Source: Senimuribacter sp049852125
GTDB taxonomy: Bacteria; Bacillota; Clostridia; Peptostreptococcales; Anaerovoracaceae
Direction of reading: 5' to 3'
NCBI RefSeq assembly: GCF_049852125.1
Contig: NZ_CP187532.1
Location: 806,001-870,000 of the forward strand
Length of the DNA: 64,000 bases
Shown: piece after piece, positions 45,133 through 53,762 of the stretch
Numbering within the stretch: position 1 is the stretch's first letter
Layout of the letters: each line of letters begins with the position of its first letter
Position numbers and translations under genes: made by a program
The notes under the pieces: model-generated
Databases searched by the model: none
Seen by the model: the letters and a program-made list of their open reading frames with translations, nothing else
What the model was told of the DNA's origin: nothing

Positions 45133-46018
45133 CTTTACTGATCTTAAGAAGAGGAACAAGGCATATGCAGGCGCCAATGGAAACAAACTTTCAGTGATTT
45201 ATGAGGGGGAGCAGTATATGCTTAAATTTCCCCCTGTCCCAAAGCAGAACAAGAGAATGCGTTATAGCAACAGCTGTTTTGCGGAATATTTAGGATGTAA
45301 GATCTTTGAAATAGCGGGAATTCCTGTACAAAAAACATTGTTGGGCACTTTTAGAAAAGGCGGCAAAGAAAAAATTGTTGTCGCCTGTAAGGATTTTACA
45401 AAACCAGGTATCATTCTGCAGGATTTTGGCTCACTGAAAAACCAGATGATTGACTCGGAAAGAAGCGGATATGGAACGGAACTAACTGATATTTTGATGA
45501 CTTTTCAGGAGCAGAGCGCCGTAGATATAGAAGAAATCAGCGAAAGATTCTGGGATATGTTTATCGTAGATGCGCTGATTGGAAACTGGGACAGACACAA
45601 TGGAAACTGGGGTTTTCTTTATGACACGATGACAGACGAAATGGAACTTGCGCCGGTATATGACTGCGGCAGTAGTTTGTTTCCGCAGGCAGATGAAGAA
45701 ATCATGCAGGCGGTACTATCCAGTTCCGATGAACTCAGCTTTAGAATTTTTGAAATTCCAACATCTGCAATTATAGAAAATGGAAAAAGAATCAGGTATT
45801 TTGACTTTATTTCTTCCCTGCGGAACGAAGGTTGCAATCGGGCACTGCGGCGAATTGTGCCCAGACTTGATATGGCACAGATTAGGATGCTGATTGGGGA
45901 TACGCCCTATATCAGCGACTTGCAGAAGGAATTTTACATGACAATTCTCACGGAAAGAAAAAGAAGAATTCTGGATTTTTCTCTGGAATCACTAGAAGAG
46001 CGGAGACGGAAAGCGTAA
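45119..46018 (+). CDS. HipA-like Ser/Thr kinase toxin
   Basis: A 299-residue protein of the HipA C-terminal kinase fold, shorter than HipA (about 440) and more like CtkA-type minimal kinases. The nucleotide-binding part includes KLSVIYEGEQYMLKFPP. The catalytic loop is NWDRHNGNWGFL near residue 160 and the metal-binding motif is APVYDCGSSLFPQ near 180. HipA phosphorylates GltX and causes dormancy; here the pair is encoded just after gltX itself, which may be coincidence. The target is not predictable from sequence. Confidence 0.8.
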   Translation: MRAIDFTDLKKRNKAYAGANGNKLSVIYEGEQYMLKFPPVPKQNKRMRYSNSCFAEYLGCKIFEIAGIPVQKTLLGTFRKGGKEKIVVACKDFTKPGIILQDFGSLKNQMIDSERSGYGTELTDILMTFQEQSAVDIEEISERFWDMFIVDALIGNWDRHNGNWGFLYDTMTDEMELAPVYDCGSSLFPQADEEIMQAVLSSSDELSFRIFEIPTSAIIENGKRIRYFDFISSLRNEGCNRALRRIVPRLDMAQIRMLIGDTPYISDLQKEFYMTILTERKRRILDFSLESLEERRRKA

Positions 46019-46057
46019 GCCAGCAAAAAAGACGCGAATTAATCAGAACCGTTTAAT

Positions 46058-46106
46058 AAAACCATAGAGAAGATGGCTTAAATGCTGTCACTCTGTGGTT
46101 TTTGTA
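46058..46106 (+). terminator. Terminator after the toxin-antitoxin pair
   Basis: AAAACCATAGAG (46058-46069) pairs with CTCTGTGGTTTT (46091-46102), with one wobble, followed by T residues. Confidence 0.75.
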
Positions 46107-46132
46107 GTTTTTGTGAAAATCGAATTCCTGTA

Positions 46133-46161
46133 TTGACAAATCTTACCGGCGGTGGTATTCT
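46133..46161 (+). promoter_or_regulatory. Promoter of the fatty-acid operon
   Basis: TTGACA (46133-46138), a 17-bp spacer and TATTCT (46156-46161). The predicted start site falls just upstream of the first AT-rich palindrome, so a repressor bound there could block initiation or escape. Confidence 0.75.
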
Positions 46162-46171
46162 ACTTAAAGAT

Positions 46172-46211
46172 TTTTAATTAAAATTTTTTAAATAAATTAT
46201 TTTAATTAAAA
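46172..46211. promoter_or_regulatory. Twin TTTTAATTAAAA palindromes
   Basis: The 12-bp perfect palindrome TTTTAATTAAAA occurs at 46172-46183 and again at 46200-46211, 28 bp centre to centre, between the promoter and acpP. They are good candidates for the operator of a lipid-responsive repressor. The MarR-type gene at 56.7 kb is the nearest candidate. The sequence does not match the FapR box or the known FabT box as I remember them. Confidence 0.5.
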
Positions 46212-46251
46212 ATACTGAAATAGTTTATGAAATGAAAAGGAGAACATAAAA

Positions 46252-46482
46252 ATGAAATTTGAAGAAGTGAAAGAAATCATGGTAGATACCTTAGGTTGTG
46301 ACGAGGACAAAATCGCGCCGGAAGCAAGTCTTTCTGAGGATTTGAATATCGATTCTCTGGATGCTGTGGAACTGGTCATGGCAATCGAAGAAAAGTACGG
46401 CATCAAGATTCCTGATGAGGAACTGGGCAATATGAAAAAGGTCAGCGACATCGTGGCAGCGGTCGAAAAGTATCAGGCGTAA
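46252..46482 (+). CDS. acpP: Acyl carrier protein
   Basis: A 76-residue acyl carrier protein with the phosphopantetheine-attachment serine in DLNIDSLDAVELVMAIEEKY (Ser36). It carries the growing acyl chain in type II fatty-acid synthesis. It is the first gene of the 12-gene operon, has AAAGGAGAAC before the ATG, and ends 3 nt before accB. Confidence 0.95.
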   Translation: MKFEEVKEIMVDTLGCDEDKIAPEASLSEDLNIDSLDAVELVMAIEEKYGIKIPDEELGNMKKVSDIVAAVEKYQA

Positions 46483-46485
46483 ACA

Positions 46486-46923
46486 ATGAAACAGCAGGAA
46501 TATATGGATTTCATCGACCGGTTTGAAGGCTCATCCCTAACGGTGCTGACCATTGAGACAGAAAGCTGGAAGATGCATATGGAGAAGGGAGCCGCGCCTG
46601 CGGCTGCAGCAGCCGGCGCGCAGCCTGCTGTAAAGACGGAACCTGCCGCAGCGCCGCAGCCGAAGGAGGCAGAGGCGGGCGACTGTGTAAAGGTCAAAGC
46701 GCCCCTGGTGGGGACATTTTACAGAGCGCCGTCTCCGGAAGACGCGCCTTACGCGGCAGAAGGGGATCGCGTTCAAAAAGGGCAGGTATTGTGTCTAATT
46801 GAGGCGATGAAGATGATGAATGAATTGAAAGCGCCGGCGGACGGCATCCTGCGCGCCGTCTGCGCAGAGGACGGACAGCTGGTGGAATACGGGCAGATTC
46901 TCTTTGAGGTAGCGCCATGCTGA
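46486..46923 (+). CDS. accB: Biotin carboxyl carrier protein of acetyl-CoA carboxylase
   Basis: A 145-residue protein with an N-terminal helical region, an Ala/Pro-rich hinge (about 32-60) and the C-terminal biotinyl domain with EAMKMMNE, biotinylated on the Lys (about 109). It carries CO2 between AccC and the AccAD transferase. It overlaps accC by 7 bases. Confidence 0.93.
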   Translation: MKQQEYMDFIDRFEGSSLTVLTIETESWKMHMEKGAAPAAAAAGAQPAVKTEPAAAPQPKEAEAGDCVKVKAPLVGTFYRAPSPEDAPYAAEGDRVQKGQVLCLIEAMKMMNELKAPADGILRAVCAEDGQLVEYGQILFEVAPC

Positions 46924-48305
46924 AACGAGTTTTAATCGCAAACCGGGGTGAAATCGCGGTGCGGATTATCAGAGAGTGTCTGGACAGTTCTGTGGAAGCG
47001 GTTGCCGTTTACTCGGAGGCAGACGCGCAGGCGTTACATAGCATCATCGCAAGCCGCAGCGTATGCATTGGCGGCGGCAGAGCCCAGGATAGCTATCTGA
47101 ACATCGCAAATCTCATCGAGGCGGCAAAGGGAACCGGATGCGACGCGATTCATCCGGGTTTTGGTTTTCTGTCGGAAAACAGCGACTTTGCCAGATGCTG
47201 CGAAGAAGCGGGACTGGTTTTTATCGGTCCATCGTCAAAAGTTATTGAGCAGATGGGCAGCAAAGCCGCGGCAAGAGCCTTGATGACCGAGGCAGGTGTT
47301 CCTGTCGTACCCGGCTCTGACGGTATTGTGAAGACGCCGGAAGAGGCTGAGAAAATCGCGGCGCGCATTGGGTTCCCCGTTTTGCTGAAAGCCGCAAACG
47401 GAGGCGGCGGCAGAGGTATGCGCAGAGCGGATACACCGGAAGAAATTAAGACTGCGTTTCAGGCGGCAAAAGCGGAGGCGGAAACCTGCTTTGCCAATGG
47501 AGATTTGTACATAGAAAAACTGATTCAGCATCCGCGGCACATTGAATTTCAGATTCTGGCGGACCGCTTTGGCAATGTGGTGCATTTGGGAGAGCGGGAC
47601 TGTTCGATTCAAAGGCGCAACCAGAAGCTGGTAGAAGAAGCGCCGGCGTGGGGGCTTTCAGAAGCGCTGCGCAGCGCCATGGGAGAAGCGGCGGTCAAAG
47701 CGGCGAAAGCCTGCGGCTATGAAAACGCCGGTACGGTGGAATTTGTCGTAGACGAAAATGACCGCTTCTACTTTATCGAGATGAACACACGGATTCAGGT
47801 AGAGCATCCCGTGACAGAGGCGGTGACCGGCGTCAATATCGTCAGAGAACAGCTTCGGATTGCCAGCGGACTGCCCCTTGGATTTTCTCAGGAGGATATC
47901 AAACTAAGCGGTCATGCCCTCGAGTGCAGGATTACGGCAGAAGACGTCTTTTCTGATTTTGCCCCATGTCCGGGCACGGTGGATTTTATTCATTTTCCGG
48001 CAGGCGCGGGGATTCGGGTAGACAGCGCCCTTTACAACGGATGTGCCATCAGCCCTTATTACGATTCTATGGTAGCAAAGGTCATTGCCAGCGGCGCGAC
48101 CAGATTGGAAGCAGTACGGCGCATGCGCAGAGCCCTGGAAGAAATGGTCATTACCGGTGTAAAAACTACCCTGCCGGTGCAGCACCTTCTGATGTACAAT
48201 CAGGATTTTCTGCGGGGCGGCTATGATACTGGATTTTTAGAAACCCATTTGCCGGAAATTCTGAATATCTTTAAGGAAGCGGGAGGCAGAGATGAATCCA
48301 TTTAA
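46917..48305 (+). CDS. accC: Biotin carboxylase subunit of acetyl-CoA carboxylase
   Basis: A 462-residue ATP-grasp enzyme that carboxylates biotin on AccB. The N-terminal KRVLIANRGEIAVRIIREC, the glycine-rich loop NGGGGRGMR near 163, the EFxxxxxENRFYFIEMNTR-like segment near 277-292 and EHPVTEAVTG are all present. The length is normal. The last 14 bases overlap accD. Confidence 0.95.
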   Translation: MLKRVLIANRGEIAVRIIRECLDSSVEAVAVYSEADAQALHSIIASRSVCIGGGRAQDSYLNIANLIEAAKGTGCDAIHPGFGFLSENSDFARCCEEAGLVFIGPSSKVIEQMGSKAAARALMTEAGVPVVPGSDGIVKTPEEAEKIAARIGFPVLLKAANGGGGRGMRRADTPEEIKTAFQAAKAEAETCFANGDLYIEKLIQHPRHIEFQILADRFGNVVHLGERDCSIQRRNQKLVEEAPAWGLSEALRSAMGEAAVKAAKACGYENAGTVEFVVDENDRFYFIEMNTRIQVEHPVTEAVTGVNIVREQLRIASGLPLGFSQEDIKLSGHALECRITAEDVFSDFAPCPGTVDFIHFPAGAGIRVDSALYNGCAISPYYDSMVAKVIASGATRLEAVRRMRRALEEMVITGVKTTLPVQHLLMYNQDFLRGGYDTGFLETHLPEILNIFKEAGGRDESI

Positions 48306-49131
48306 GGAAAAACGGGAGTTTTTAAAGAGCCTTCGGACGATTAACCCGAAAGACCTGCCGGTAACCTGTCCGGATTGCGGCGGTAAAACCCAGCATTCAG
48401 TTCTGGCGGAAAGCCTGTACGTCTGTCCGATATGCGGCAGACATTTCAGCATCAGCGCCAAATATCGACTGAAAATCACGGCGGACAAAGGTTCCTTTCA
48501 CGAACTTTGCAGAAGTCTTTCCGGCGGCAATCCGCTTGCGTTTCCGGATTATGAGGAAAAGCTGGCGGCGCAGCGGCAGCAGACCGGGCTCAAAGAGGCG
48601 GTCATCTGCGGAACCGGGAAAATAGACGGGGTGAAAGCAGTACTTTGCGCCATGGATAGCCGTTTTATGATGGCGAGCATGGGAACGGCTGTAGGAGAGA
48701 AGATCACCAGAGCTTTTGAATACGCGACGAAAAAGCATCTTCCCATCATCATCTTTGCGGCGTCCGGCGGCGCCAGAATGCAGGAAGGGATTTTTTCTCT
48801 GTTTCAGATGGCAAAGACGTCGGCTGCGGCAGCGCGCCATGATGAATCGGGGCTTTTGTACGTTTCTGTACTGACCCATCCGACCACAGGCGGCGTGACG
48901 GCAAGCTTTGCAAGTCTTGGCGACGTCATACTGGCAGAACCGGGCGCACTGATTGGATTTGCAGGCCCCAGGGTCATCGAGCAGACCATCGGGCAGGCGC
49001 TGCCGGAAGGATTTCAGCGGGCAGAGTACTTAAAGGAACATGGATTTGTAGATCAGGTTGTGGAAAGAGGACAGATGCGGCAGACGCTGGGACTTTTGCT
49101 GCGGCTCCATGAGCGGAGGAACAAAAAATGA
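48292..49131 (+). CDS. accD: Acetyl-CoA carboxylase carboxyltransferase subunit beta
   Basis: A 279-residue subunit. It has the four-cysteine zinc ribbon CPDC...CPIC at about 24-46, followed by the crotonase-fold carboxyltransferase with ASGGARMQEG near 157 and HPTTGGVTASFA near 197. With AccA it transfers CO2 from carboxybiotin to acetyl-CoA. It overlaps accA by the ATGA junction. Confidence 0.95.
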   Translation: MNPFKEKREFLKSLRTINPKDLPVTCPDCGGKTQHSVLAESLYVCPICGRHFSISAKYRLKITADKGSFHELCRSLSGGNPLAFPDYEEKLAAQRQQTGLKEAVICGTGKIDGVKAVLCAMDSRFMMASMGTAVGEKITRAFEYATKKHLPIIIFAASGGARMQEGIFSLFQMAKTSAAAARHDESGLLYVSVLTHPTTGGVTASFASLGDVILAEPGALIGFAGPRVIEQTIGQALPEGFQRAEYLKEHGFVDQVVERGQMRQTLGLLLRLHERRNKK

Positions 49132-49994
49132 GACATCAAAATTTGACGGCGGCTGCCCGCGTAGCGCTGGCAAGACGAACAGACAGACCATCTGCCAGGG
49201 AGTACATCGACGCTATGATAGATGACTTTTTTCTCCAGCATGGCGACCGGCTCCATGGGGAGGACGAAAGCGTTCTTGGCGGAGTCGGCTTTTTTCATGG
49301 CAGACCGGTGACGGTTATCGCCCAGCAAAAAGGAAGCACCTTAGAGGAAAATCTGGCATGCCGCTTTGGAATGCCAAATCCGGAAGGATATCGAAAGGCA
49401 GTGCGGCTGATGAAGCAGGCGGAAAAGTTTTCCCGCCCGGTGATTACTTTTGTAGATACACCGGGGGCTTATCCTGGGGTGGAAGCAGAAGCCGGCGGAC
49501 AGGGAGAAGCCATCGCCCGCTCCATCGCTTGTATAGCGGGCTTGAAAGTGCCGGAAGTAGCGGTTTTCATCGGAGAAGGCGGAAGCGGCGGCGCCCTTGC
49601 TCTTGGCACGGCGGACCGGATCATCATGCTGGAAAACAGCATTTTTTCCATTCTGTCTCCGGAGGGCTTTGCCAGTATTCTTTGGAAAGACGCCAAACGA
49701 AGTGATGAAGCCGCGGAAGTCATGAAGCTGACCGCAGAAGACCTTTGGGAGCTTGGAATTTGCGATGTAGTGATTTCCGAAGGAACAGAAGGCGCCCATG
49801 CCGCGAGAGAATACGTTTTTGACCGGGTGGAGCGTGAAATTGAAGCAGCTCTCTGCGCTTTAGAGAAAAAGAGCGCTGGCGCGCTGGCAGAGGAGCGGTA
49901 CAGGAAGCTTCGAAGGATTGGAGACAAGAACAAAACAGAAAGGAAAGACCATGGCAGGAGTGAAACTTTTAGGACTGGGAAAAGCCAGAGGTGA
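49128..49994 (+). CDS. accA: Acetyl-CoA carboxylase carboxyltransferase subunit alpha
   Basis: A 288-residue subunit with the crotonase fold: GFFHGRPVTVIAQQKG, FVDTPGAYPGVEAEAGGQGE near 109-128 and GEGGSGGALALG near 150. It completes the carboxyltransferase with AccD. The C-terminal 45 bases overlap the start of fabH. Confidence 0.95.
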   Translation: MRHQNLTAAARVALARRTDRPSAREYIDAMIDDFFLQHGDRLHGEDESVLGGVGFFHGRPVTVIAQQKGSTLEENLACRFGMPNPEGYRKAVRLMKQAEKFSRPVITFVDTPGAYPGVEAEAGGQGEAIARSIACIAGLKVPEVAVFIGEGGSGGALALGTADRIIMLENSIFSILSPEGFASILWKDAKRSDEAAEVMKLTAEDLWELGICDVVISEGTEGAHAAREYVFDRVEREIEAALCALEKKSAGALAEERYRKLRRIGDKNKTERKDHGRSETFRTGKSQR

Positions 49995-50877
49995 CCGGCT
50001 TGTGACCAACGACGATCTGGCGCGGCAGGTAGACACCAGCGATCAGTGGATTCGGGAAAAGTCCGGCATCCAAAGTCGTTACTTCGCAGTGGAAAAAACG
50101 GAAACAGATCTTGCCGCCGAGGCGGCGGAAGCTGCGGTGCAAAGCGCCGGCGTGGAGCGAGAAAAGATTGCGGTATGCATCGTCTGTACTTTTACGGCAG
50201 AGGATCAAACGCCTGCAGCGGCGTGCAGTGTGGCAGGAAGACTGGGACTTTCTGAGGAAATTCTGGCGCTGGATGTCAACGGCGCCTGCGCGGGCTTTAT
50301 CTACGGCTGTCATCTGGCAAACGGGCTTCTCGCTATGGAGAAAGACCGGTATGCGCTGGTCATCGGCAGTGAAAAAATATCTCCCTTTATGAATCTGGAA
50401 GATCGCGGCAGCTGCGTGCTCTTTGGGGACGGCGCAGGCGCGGCGGTACTATCCTTTGATGAAGCGGCGGATTTCGTGTTTTACGGCGGATGCAGACCGG
50501 ATCGGGACGTGCTGCACTGCAGGCGCGGCGGCTATATCGAAATGGGCGGACAGGAGGTCTACCGGTTCGCGGTCAGCGTTGTGCCCAAGGCGATTGCGAA
50601 AACCCTGGAAAAAGCCCAGATGACAGAAGCGGACATCGACTACTTTGTCTGTCATCAGGCAAATGAGAGAATTATTGATGCAGCGGCAAGGCGCATCAGC
50701 CAAAACCCTTCCAAATTTTTTAAGAACTTATACAGCTACGGAAATACGTCGGCGGCAAGCATTCCCATCGCCCTCTGCGAGATGGAGGAGCAGGGACTTC
50801 TGCAGGCAGGCACGCGTCTTGTCTGCACAGGCTTTGGCGCTGGGCTTTCCTACGGCAGCATGTTAATCAGCAGATAG
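49951..50877 (+). CDS. fabH: Beta-ketoacyl-ACP synthase III
   Basis: A 308-residue initiating condensing enzyme that joins acetyl-CoA or a branched starter to malonyl-ACP. The catalytic Cys is in DVNGACAGFIYG near 105, His in CHQANERI near 235 and Asn in YGNTSAAS near 265. The ATG at 49951 with AGAAAGGAAAG upstream is chosen; an ATG at 49918 would add 11 residues not seen in the family. The gene overlaps the end of accA by 44 bases. Confidence 0.93.
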   Translation: MAGVKLLGLGKARGDRLVTNDDLARQVDTSDQWIREKSGIQSRYFAVEKTETDLAAEAAEAAVQSAGVEREKIAVCIVCTFTAEDQTPAAACSVAGRLGLSEEILALDVNGACAGFIYGCHLANGLLAMEKDRYALVIGSEKISPFMNLEDRGSCVLFGDGAGAAVLSFDEAADFVFYGGCRPDRDVLHCRRGGYIEMGGQEVYRFAVSVVPKAIAKTLEKAQMTEADIDYFVCHQANERIIDAAARRISQNPSKFFKNLYSYGNTSAASIPIALCEMEEQGLLQAGTRLVCTGFGAGLSYGSMLISR

Positions 50878-50896
50878 AAAAAGGAACTTGGACTAT

Positions 50897-51808
50897 ATGA
50901 AAATCAACGAACTTTTAGAGATAGAATTTCCCATCTTGCAGGGCGGCATGGCAAATATCGCAACAGGCGAATTTGCCGCGGAAGTATCTGAGGCCGGCGC
51001 TCTGGGCATCATTGGCGCCGGCGGCATGAAGGCAGAAGATCTTCGGGCGCAGATTAGAATCTGTAAATCGCTGACCAAAAATCCTTTCGGCGTCAACATC
51101 ATGCTGATGAATCCGGATGCGGAGAAGATGGCGAAAATTGTCACCGAAGAACAGGTTTCTGTGGTGACAACAGGAGCAGGAAACCCGGGAAAATACGTAG
51201 AAACATGGAAGAAGGCGGGAATCAAAGTGTTTCCGGTGGTTTCTTCTGTAGCGCTGGCGAAACGACTTTCGGCGCTGGGTGTAGACGGGGTGATCGCGGA
51301 GGGCTGTGAAAGCGGCGGTCATATTGGAGAATTGACGACCATGGCGCTGGTGCCGCAGGTTTGCGATGCGGTAGACGTGCCGGTCATCGCCGCGGGCGGA
51401 ATTGCCTGTGGCAGACAGATGGCGGCGGCCTTTGTACTGGGAGCCTGTGGTGTGCAGATCGGCACCTGCCTTCTGGCAAGCTGTGAGTGCCCCATTCATC
51501 AAAATTACAAGGAAGCCATCGTCAAGGCGGGCGATAACGGAACCATGGTCACAGGCAGAAGCGCCGGCGCGCCGGTGCGGAGTCTGAAAAATCCTATGAC
51601 CAGAGAATATCTGAAACGGGAGCAGCAGGGCGCGGACAAGATGGAGCTTGAGAAATTTACCCTCGGTTCCCTTCGCAAAGCGGTCGTGGACGGCGATGTC
51701 AAAAACGGCTCTTTGATGGCAGGGCAGGTCAGCGGCATGGTGAAAGAGATCAGACCGATCAGAGAGATTTTAACGGAAATGGTAAGAGAATATGAAGCAC
51801 TTAGATAA
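50897..51808 (+). CDS. fabK: Enoyl-ACP reductase II, FabK
   Basis: A 303-residue FMN-dependent TIM-barrel enoyl-ACP reductase, the FabI-independent type found in streptococci and Clostridia. It opens with LLEIEFPILQGGMAN and has EGCESGGHIGE near 136-146 with the catalytic His, and PVIAAGGIACGRQMAAAF near 161-178. The ATG at 50897 is chosen over a TTG at 50888 because AAGGAA is correctly spaced from it. It catalyses the last reduction of each elongation cycle. Confidence 0.92.
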   Translation: MKINELLEIEFPILQGGMANIATGEFAAEVSEAGALGIIGAGGMKAEDLRAQIRICKSLTKNPFGVNIMLMNPDAEKMAKIVTEEQVSVVTTGAGNPGKYVETWKKAGIKVFPVVSSVALAKRLSALGVDGVIAEGCESGGHIGELTTMALVPQVCDAVDVPVIAAGGIACGRQMAAAFVLGACGVQIGTCLLASCECPIHQNYKEAIVKAGDNGTMVTGRSAGAPVRSLKNPMTREYLKREQQGADKMELEKFTLGSLRKAVVDGDVKNGSLMAGQVSGMVKEIRPIREILTEMVREYEALR

Positions 51809-52823
51809 CTTGTCTGTGCCAATCATCCAGGGCGGTATGGGCGTAGGCATTTCTATGGGAGGTCTTGCAGGAGCCGTAGCATCCTGCGGCGGTATGGGCG
51901 TGATTTCCACCGTCAATATCGGATTTCGAGAAGCGGATTTCTGGCAAGCGCCGGAAAAAGCCAATCGGAGAGCCCTTGCGGCAGAAATTGAAAAGGCGCG
52001 GGCGCTTTCTGGAGGCAGAGGCTGCCTTGCGATCAACGCCATGGTGGCGACGACTGGATTCGCGGATTTAGTGAAAACTGCTTGTCGGTGCGGTATCGAC
52101 GCCGTCATCAGCGGCGCGGGACTGCCTCTTTCCCTGCCGGAGTTGGTGCAGGGGGAAGATGTGATGATTGCGCCGGTGGTTTCCAGCGGGAGAGCAGCGA
52201 AAACCGTCCTCTCCATGTGGGAAAAACGGCACAGCCGAAAGGCGGATTTTCTGGTTGTAGAAGGAAGTCAGGCAGGTGGGCATCTGGGATTTACCAGAGA
52301 AGAAGCGGAAGGAGCGGCAAAGTCTTTGCCGGTGCTTGTGAAAGAGGTTTGCGACGCGGCGGACGGCATTCCCGTCTTTGCGGCGGGCAGTGTTTCCTGT
52401 GCAGCGGACATGGCGGCGGTGAAGCAGGCAGGCGCTTTCGGCGTGCAGCTGGCAACGCCGTTTATCGTCACAGAGGAATGCGACGCAAGGCCGGGGTTCA
52501 AGGATGTGATCCTGGCAGCCTCCGCAGAGGACGTGATGATTTTGAAAAGTCCTGTGGGCATGCCGGGACGGGGGCTTCGCAGCCCTTTGATGGAACAAGT
52601 CAGCGCAGGAAAAAGGTTTCCGCCGAAGCAGTGTGTCAGATGTATTCACGGATGCGACCCGGCAAAAACGCCTTACTGCATCAATCGGGCGCTGATCGAA
52701 GCTTATTACGGAAATTATGAAGAAGGCTTGTTTTTCTGCGGCGGCAATGTGGGAAAGGTAAACGACATGACCACGGTCAGCGCGCTGATGGAAAAACTGG
52801 CGCAGGAATGGAGAACTGTATGA
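51792..52823 (+). CDS. FabK/nitronate-monooxygenase-type flavoenzyme with four-Cys cluster motif; FabX-like
   Basis: A 343-residue FMN TIM-barrel protein of the nitronate monooxygenase/FabK superfamily, distinct from the fabK just upstream. It shares PIIQGGMG at the N-terminus and GSQAGGHLGF near 158-167 (catalytic His164) but adds a C-terminal CVRCIHGC...TPYC (C281, C284, C288, C296), a typical [4Fe-4S]-binding arrangement. Helicobacter FabX, which makes unsaturated fatty acids by a dehydrogenase/isomerase reaction on an acyl-ACP, is a flavin/4Fe-4S protein of this superfamily. Because no fabA, fabM or fabN gene is visible in this operon, a FabX-like role is a good hypothesis. It could also be a second enoyl reductase. 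It overlaps fabK by 17 bases and fabD by 4. Confidence 0.7.
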   Translation: MKHLDNLSVPIIQGGMGVGISMGGLAGAVASCGGMGVISTVNIGFREADFWQAPEKANRRALAAEIEKARALSGGRGCLAINAMVATTGFADLVKTACRCGIDAVISGAGLPLSLPELVQGEDVMIAPVVSSGRAAKTVLSMWEKRHSRKADFLVVEGSQAGGHLGFTREEAEGAAKSLPVLVKEVCDAADGIPVFAAGSVSCAADMAAVKQAGAFGVQLATPFIVTEECDARPGFKDVILAASAEDVMILKSPVGMPGRGLRSPLMEQVSAGKRFPPKQCVRCIHGCDPAKTPYCINRALIEAYYGNYEEGLFFCGGNVGKVNDMTTVSALMEKLAQEWRTV

Positions 52824-53761
52824 AATTAGGAATCATATTTGCCGGTCAGGGCAGTCAGACTGTCGGCATGGGCAAGGATTTTTATGAGAATTCGCAAGGC
52901 TTTGCGCAGGTGTTTGATCTGCTGCCTGCGGCGCAGAAAGAGATCGCCTTTGCAGGACCTGACGAGGCGCTGGCGGATACGAGAAACACCCAGCCAATTA
53001 TGGTAGCTTTTGCTGCCGGTGTGCTTTCGGAACTTTTGCCGGGACTTGCAGCGCTGAAGATACAGCCGCAGATGGCGGCGGGGCTTTCGCTGGGAGAATA
53101 TTCGGCTCTTCACGCGGCTGGGGTTTTTGACGCGGAGACAGCGATTTCTTTGGTAACAAAGCGGGCAGCCGCCATGGCGGAAGCTGCGGACGGCGTGGAC
53201 TGCGCGATGAAAGCCGTGCTGGGTCTTGATCGGGAAACGCTGGCGGATTGCTGCGAAAAAGCATCCGGCTGCGGCACAGTGCAGATTGCCAACTATAACT
53301 GTCCGGGACAAATCGTCATCGCAGGAGAGCGAAAAGCGGTAGAAGCCGCGGCATCTTTCGCTTTGGAAGCGGGCGCGAAGCGGTGCGTCAGCCTTGCGGT
53401 CAGCGGACCGTTTCATACCAGATTTATGGAACCGGCGGGTCAGATTCTTGCGCGGATTTTTGCAGATACCTCCTTTGGAGAGATGGAATTTCCGGTACTG
53501 TTCAATGCGGTAGGACGTGAAAAAACGCAGGCGGAAACCATTTCAGACCTACTTGTGCGGCAGGTTTCGGGGAGCGTCTATTTTGAAGACACCATCAAAG
53601 CCATGGCGGACGCCGGTGTGGATACGATTATCGAAGTCGGTCCCGGCAAGGCGCTGTCTGGCTTTGTAAGAAAGACGGACCGAAATATGAAGGTCATGAA
53701 CATAGAAACCTGGGAGGATCTGCAGAAGGTGCTTTCCCAGCTGAAAGGAGACGCAGCATAA
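52820..53761 (+). CDS. fabD: Malonyl-CoA:ACP transacylase
   Basis: A 313-residue transacylase loading malonate on ACP. Motifs are IIFAGQGSQTVGMGKD, the nucleophile elbow GLSLGEYSALHAAG (Ser near 90) and GPFHTRFM (His near 200). The ATG at 52820 has GGAG 6 nt upstream and overlaps the previous stop as ATGA; an ATG 12 bases earlier is less likely. Confidence 0.93.
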   Translation: MKLGIIFAGQGSQTVGMGKDFYENSQGFAQVFDLLPAAQKEIAFAGPDEALADTRNTQPIMVAFAAGVLSELLPGLAALKIQPQMAAGLSLGEYSALHAAGVFDAETAISLVTKRAAAMAEAADGVDCAMKAVLGLDRETLADCCEKASGCGTVQIANYNCPGQIVIAGERKAVEAAASFALEAGAKRCVSLAVSGPFHTRFMEPAGQILARIFADTSFGEMEFPVLFNAVGREKTQAETISDLLVRQVSGSVYFEDTIKAMADAGVDTIIEVGPGKALSGFVRKTDRNMKVMNIETWEDLQKVLSQLKGDAA

Positions 53762-53762
53762 G

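Noticed and set aside
46172..46211. FapR box in the fatty-acid operon leader
   Set aside because: The palindromes are pure A/T and do not resemble the FapR operator; no fapR-plsX genes are in the window.
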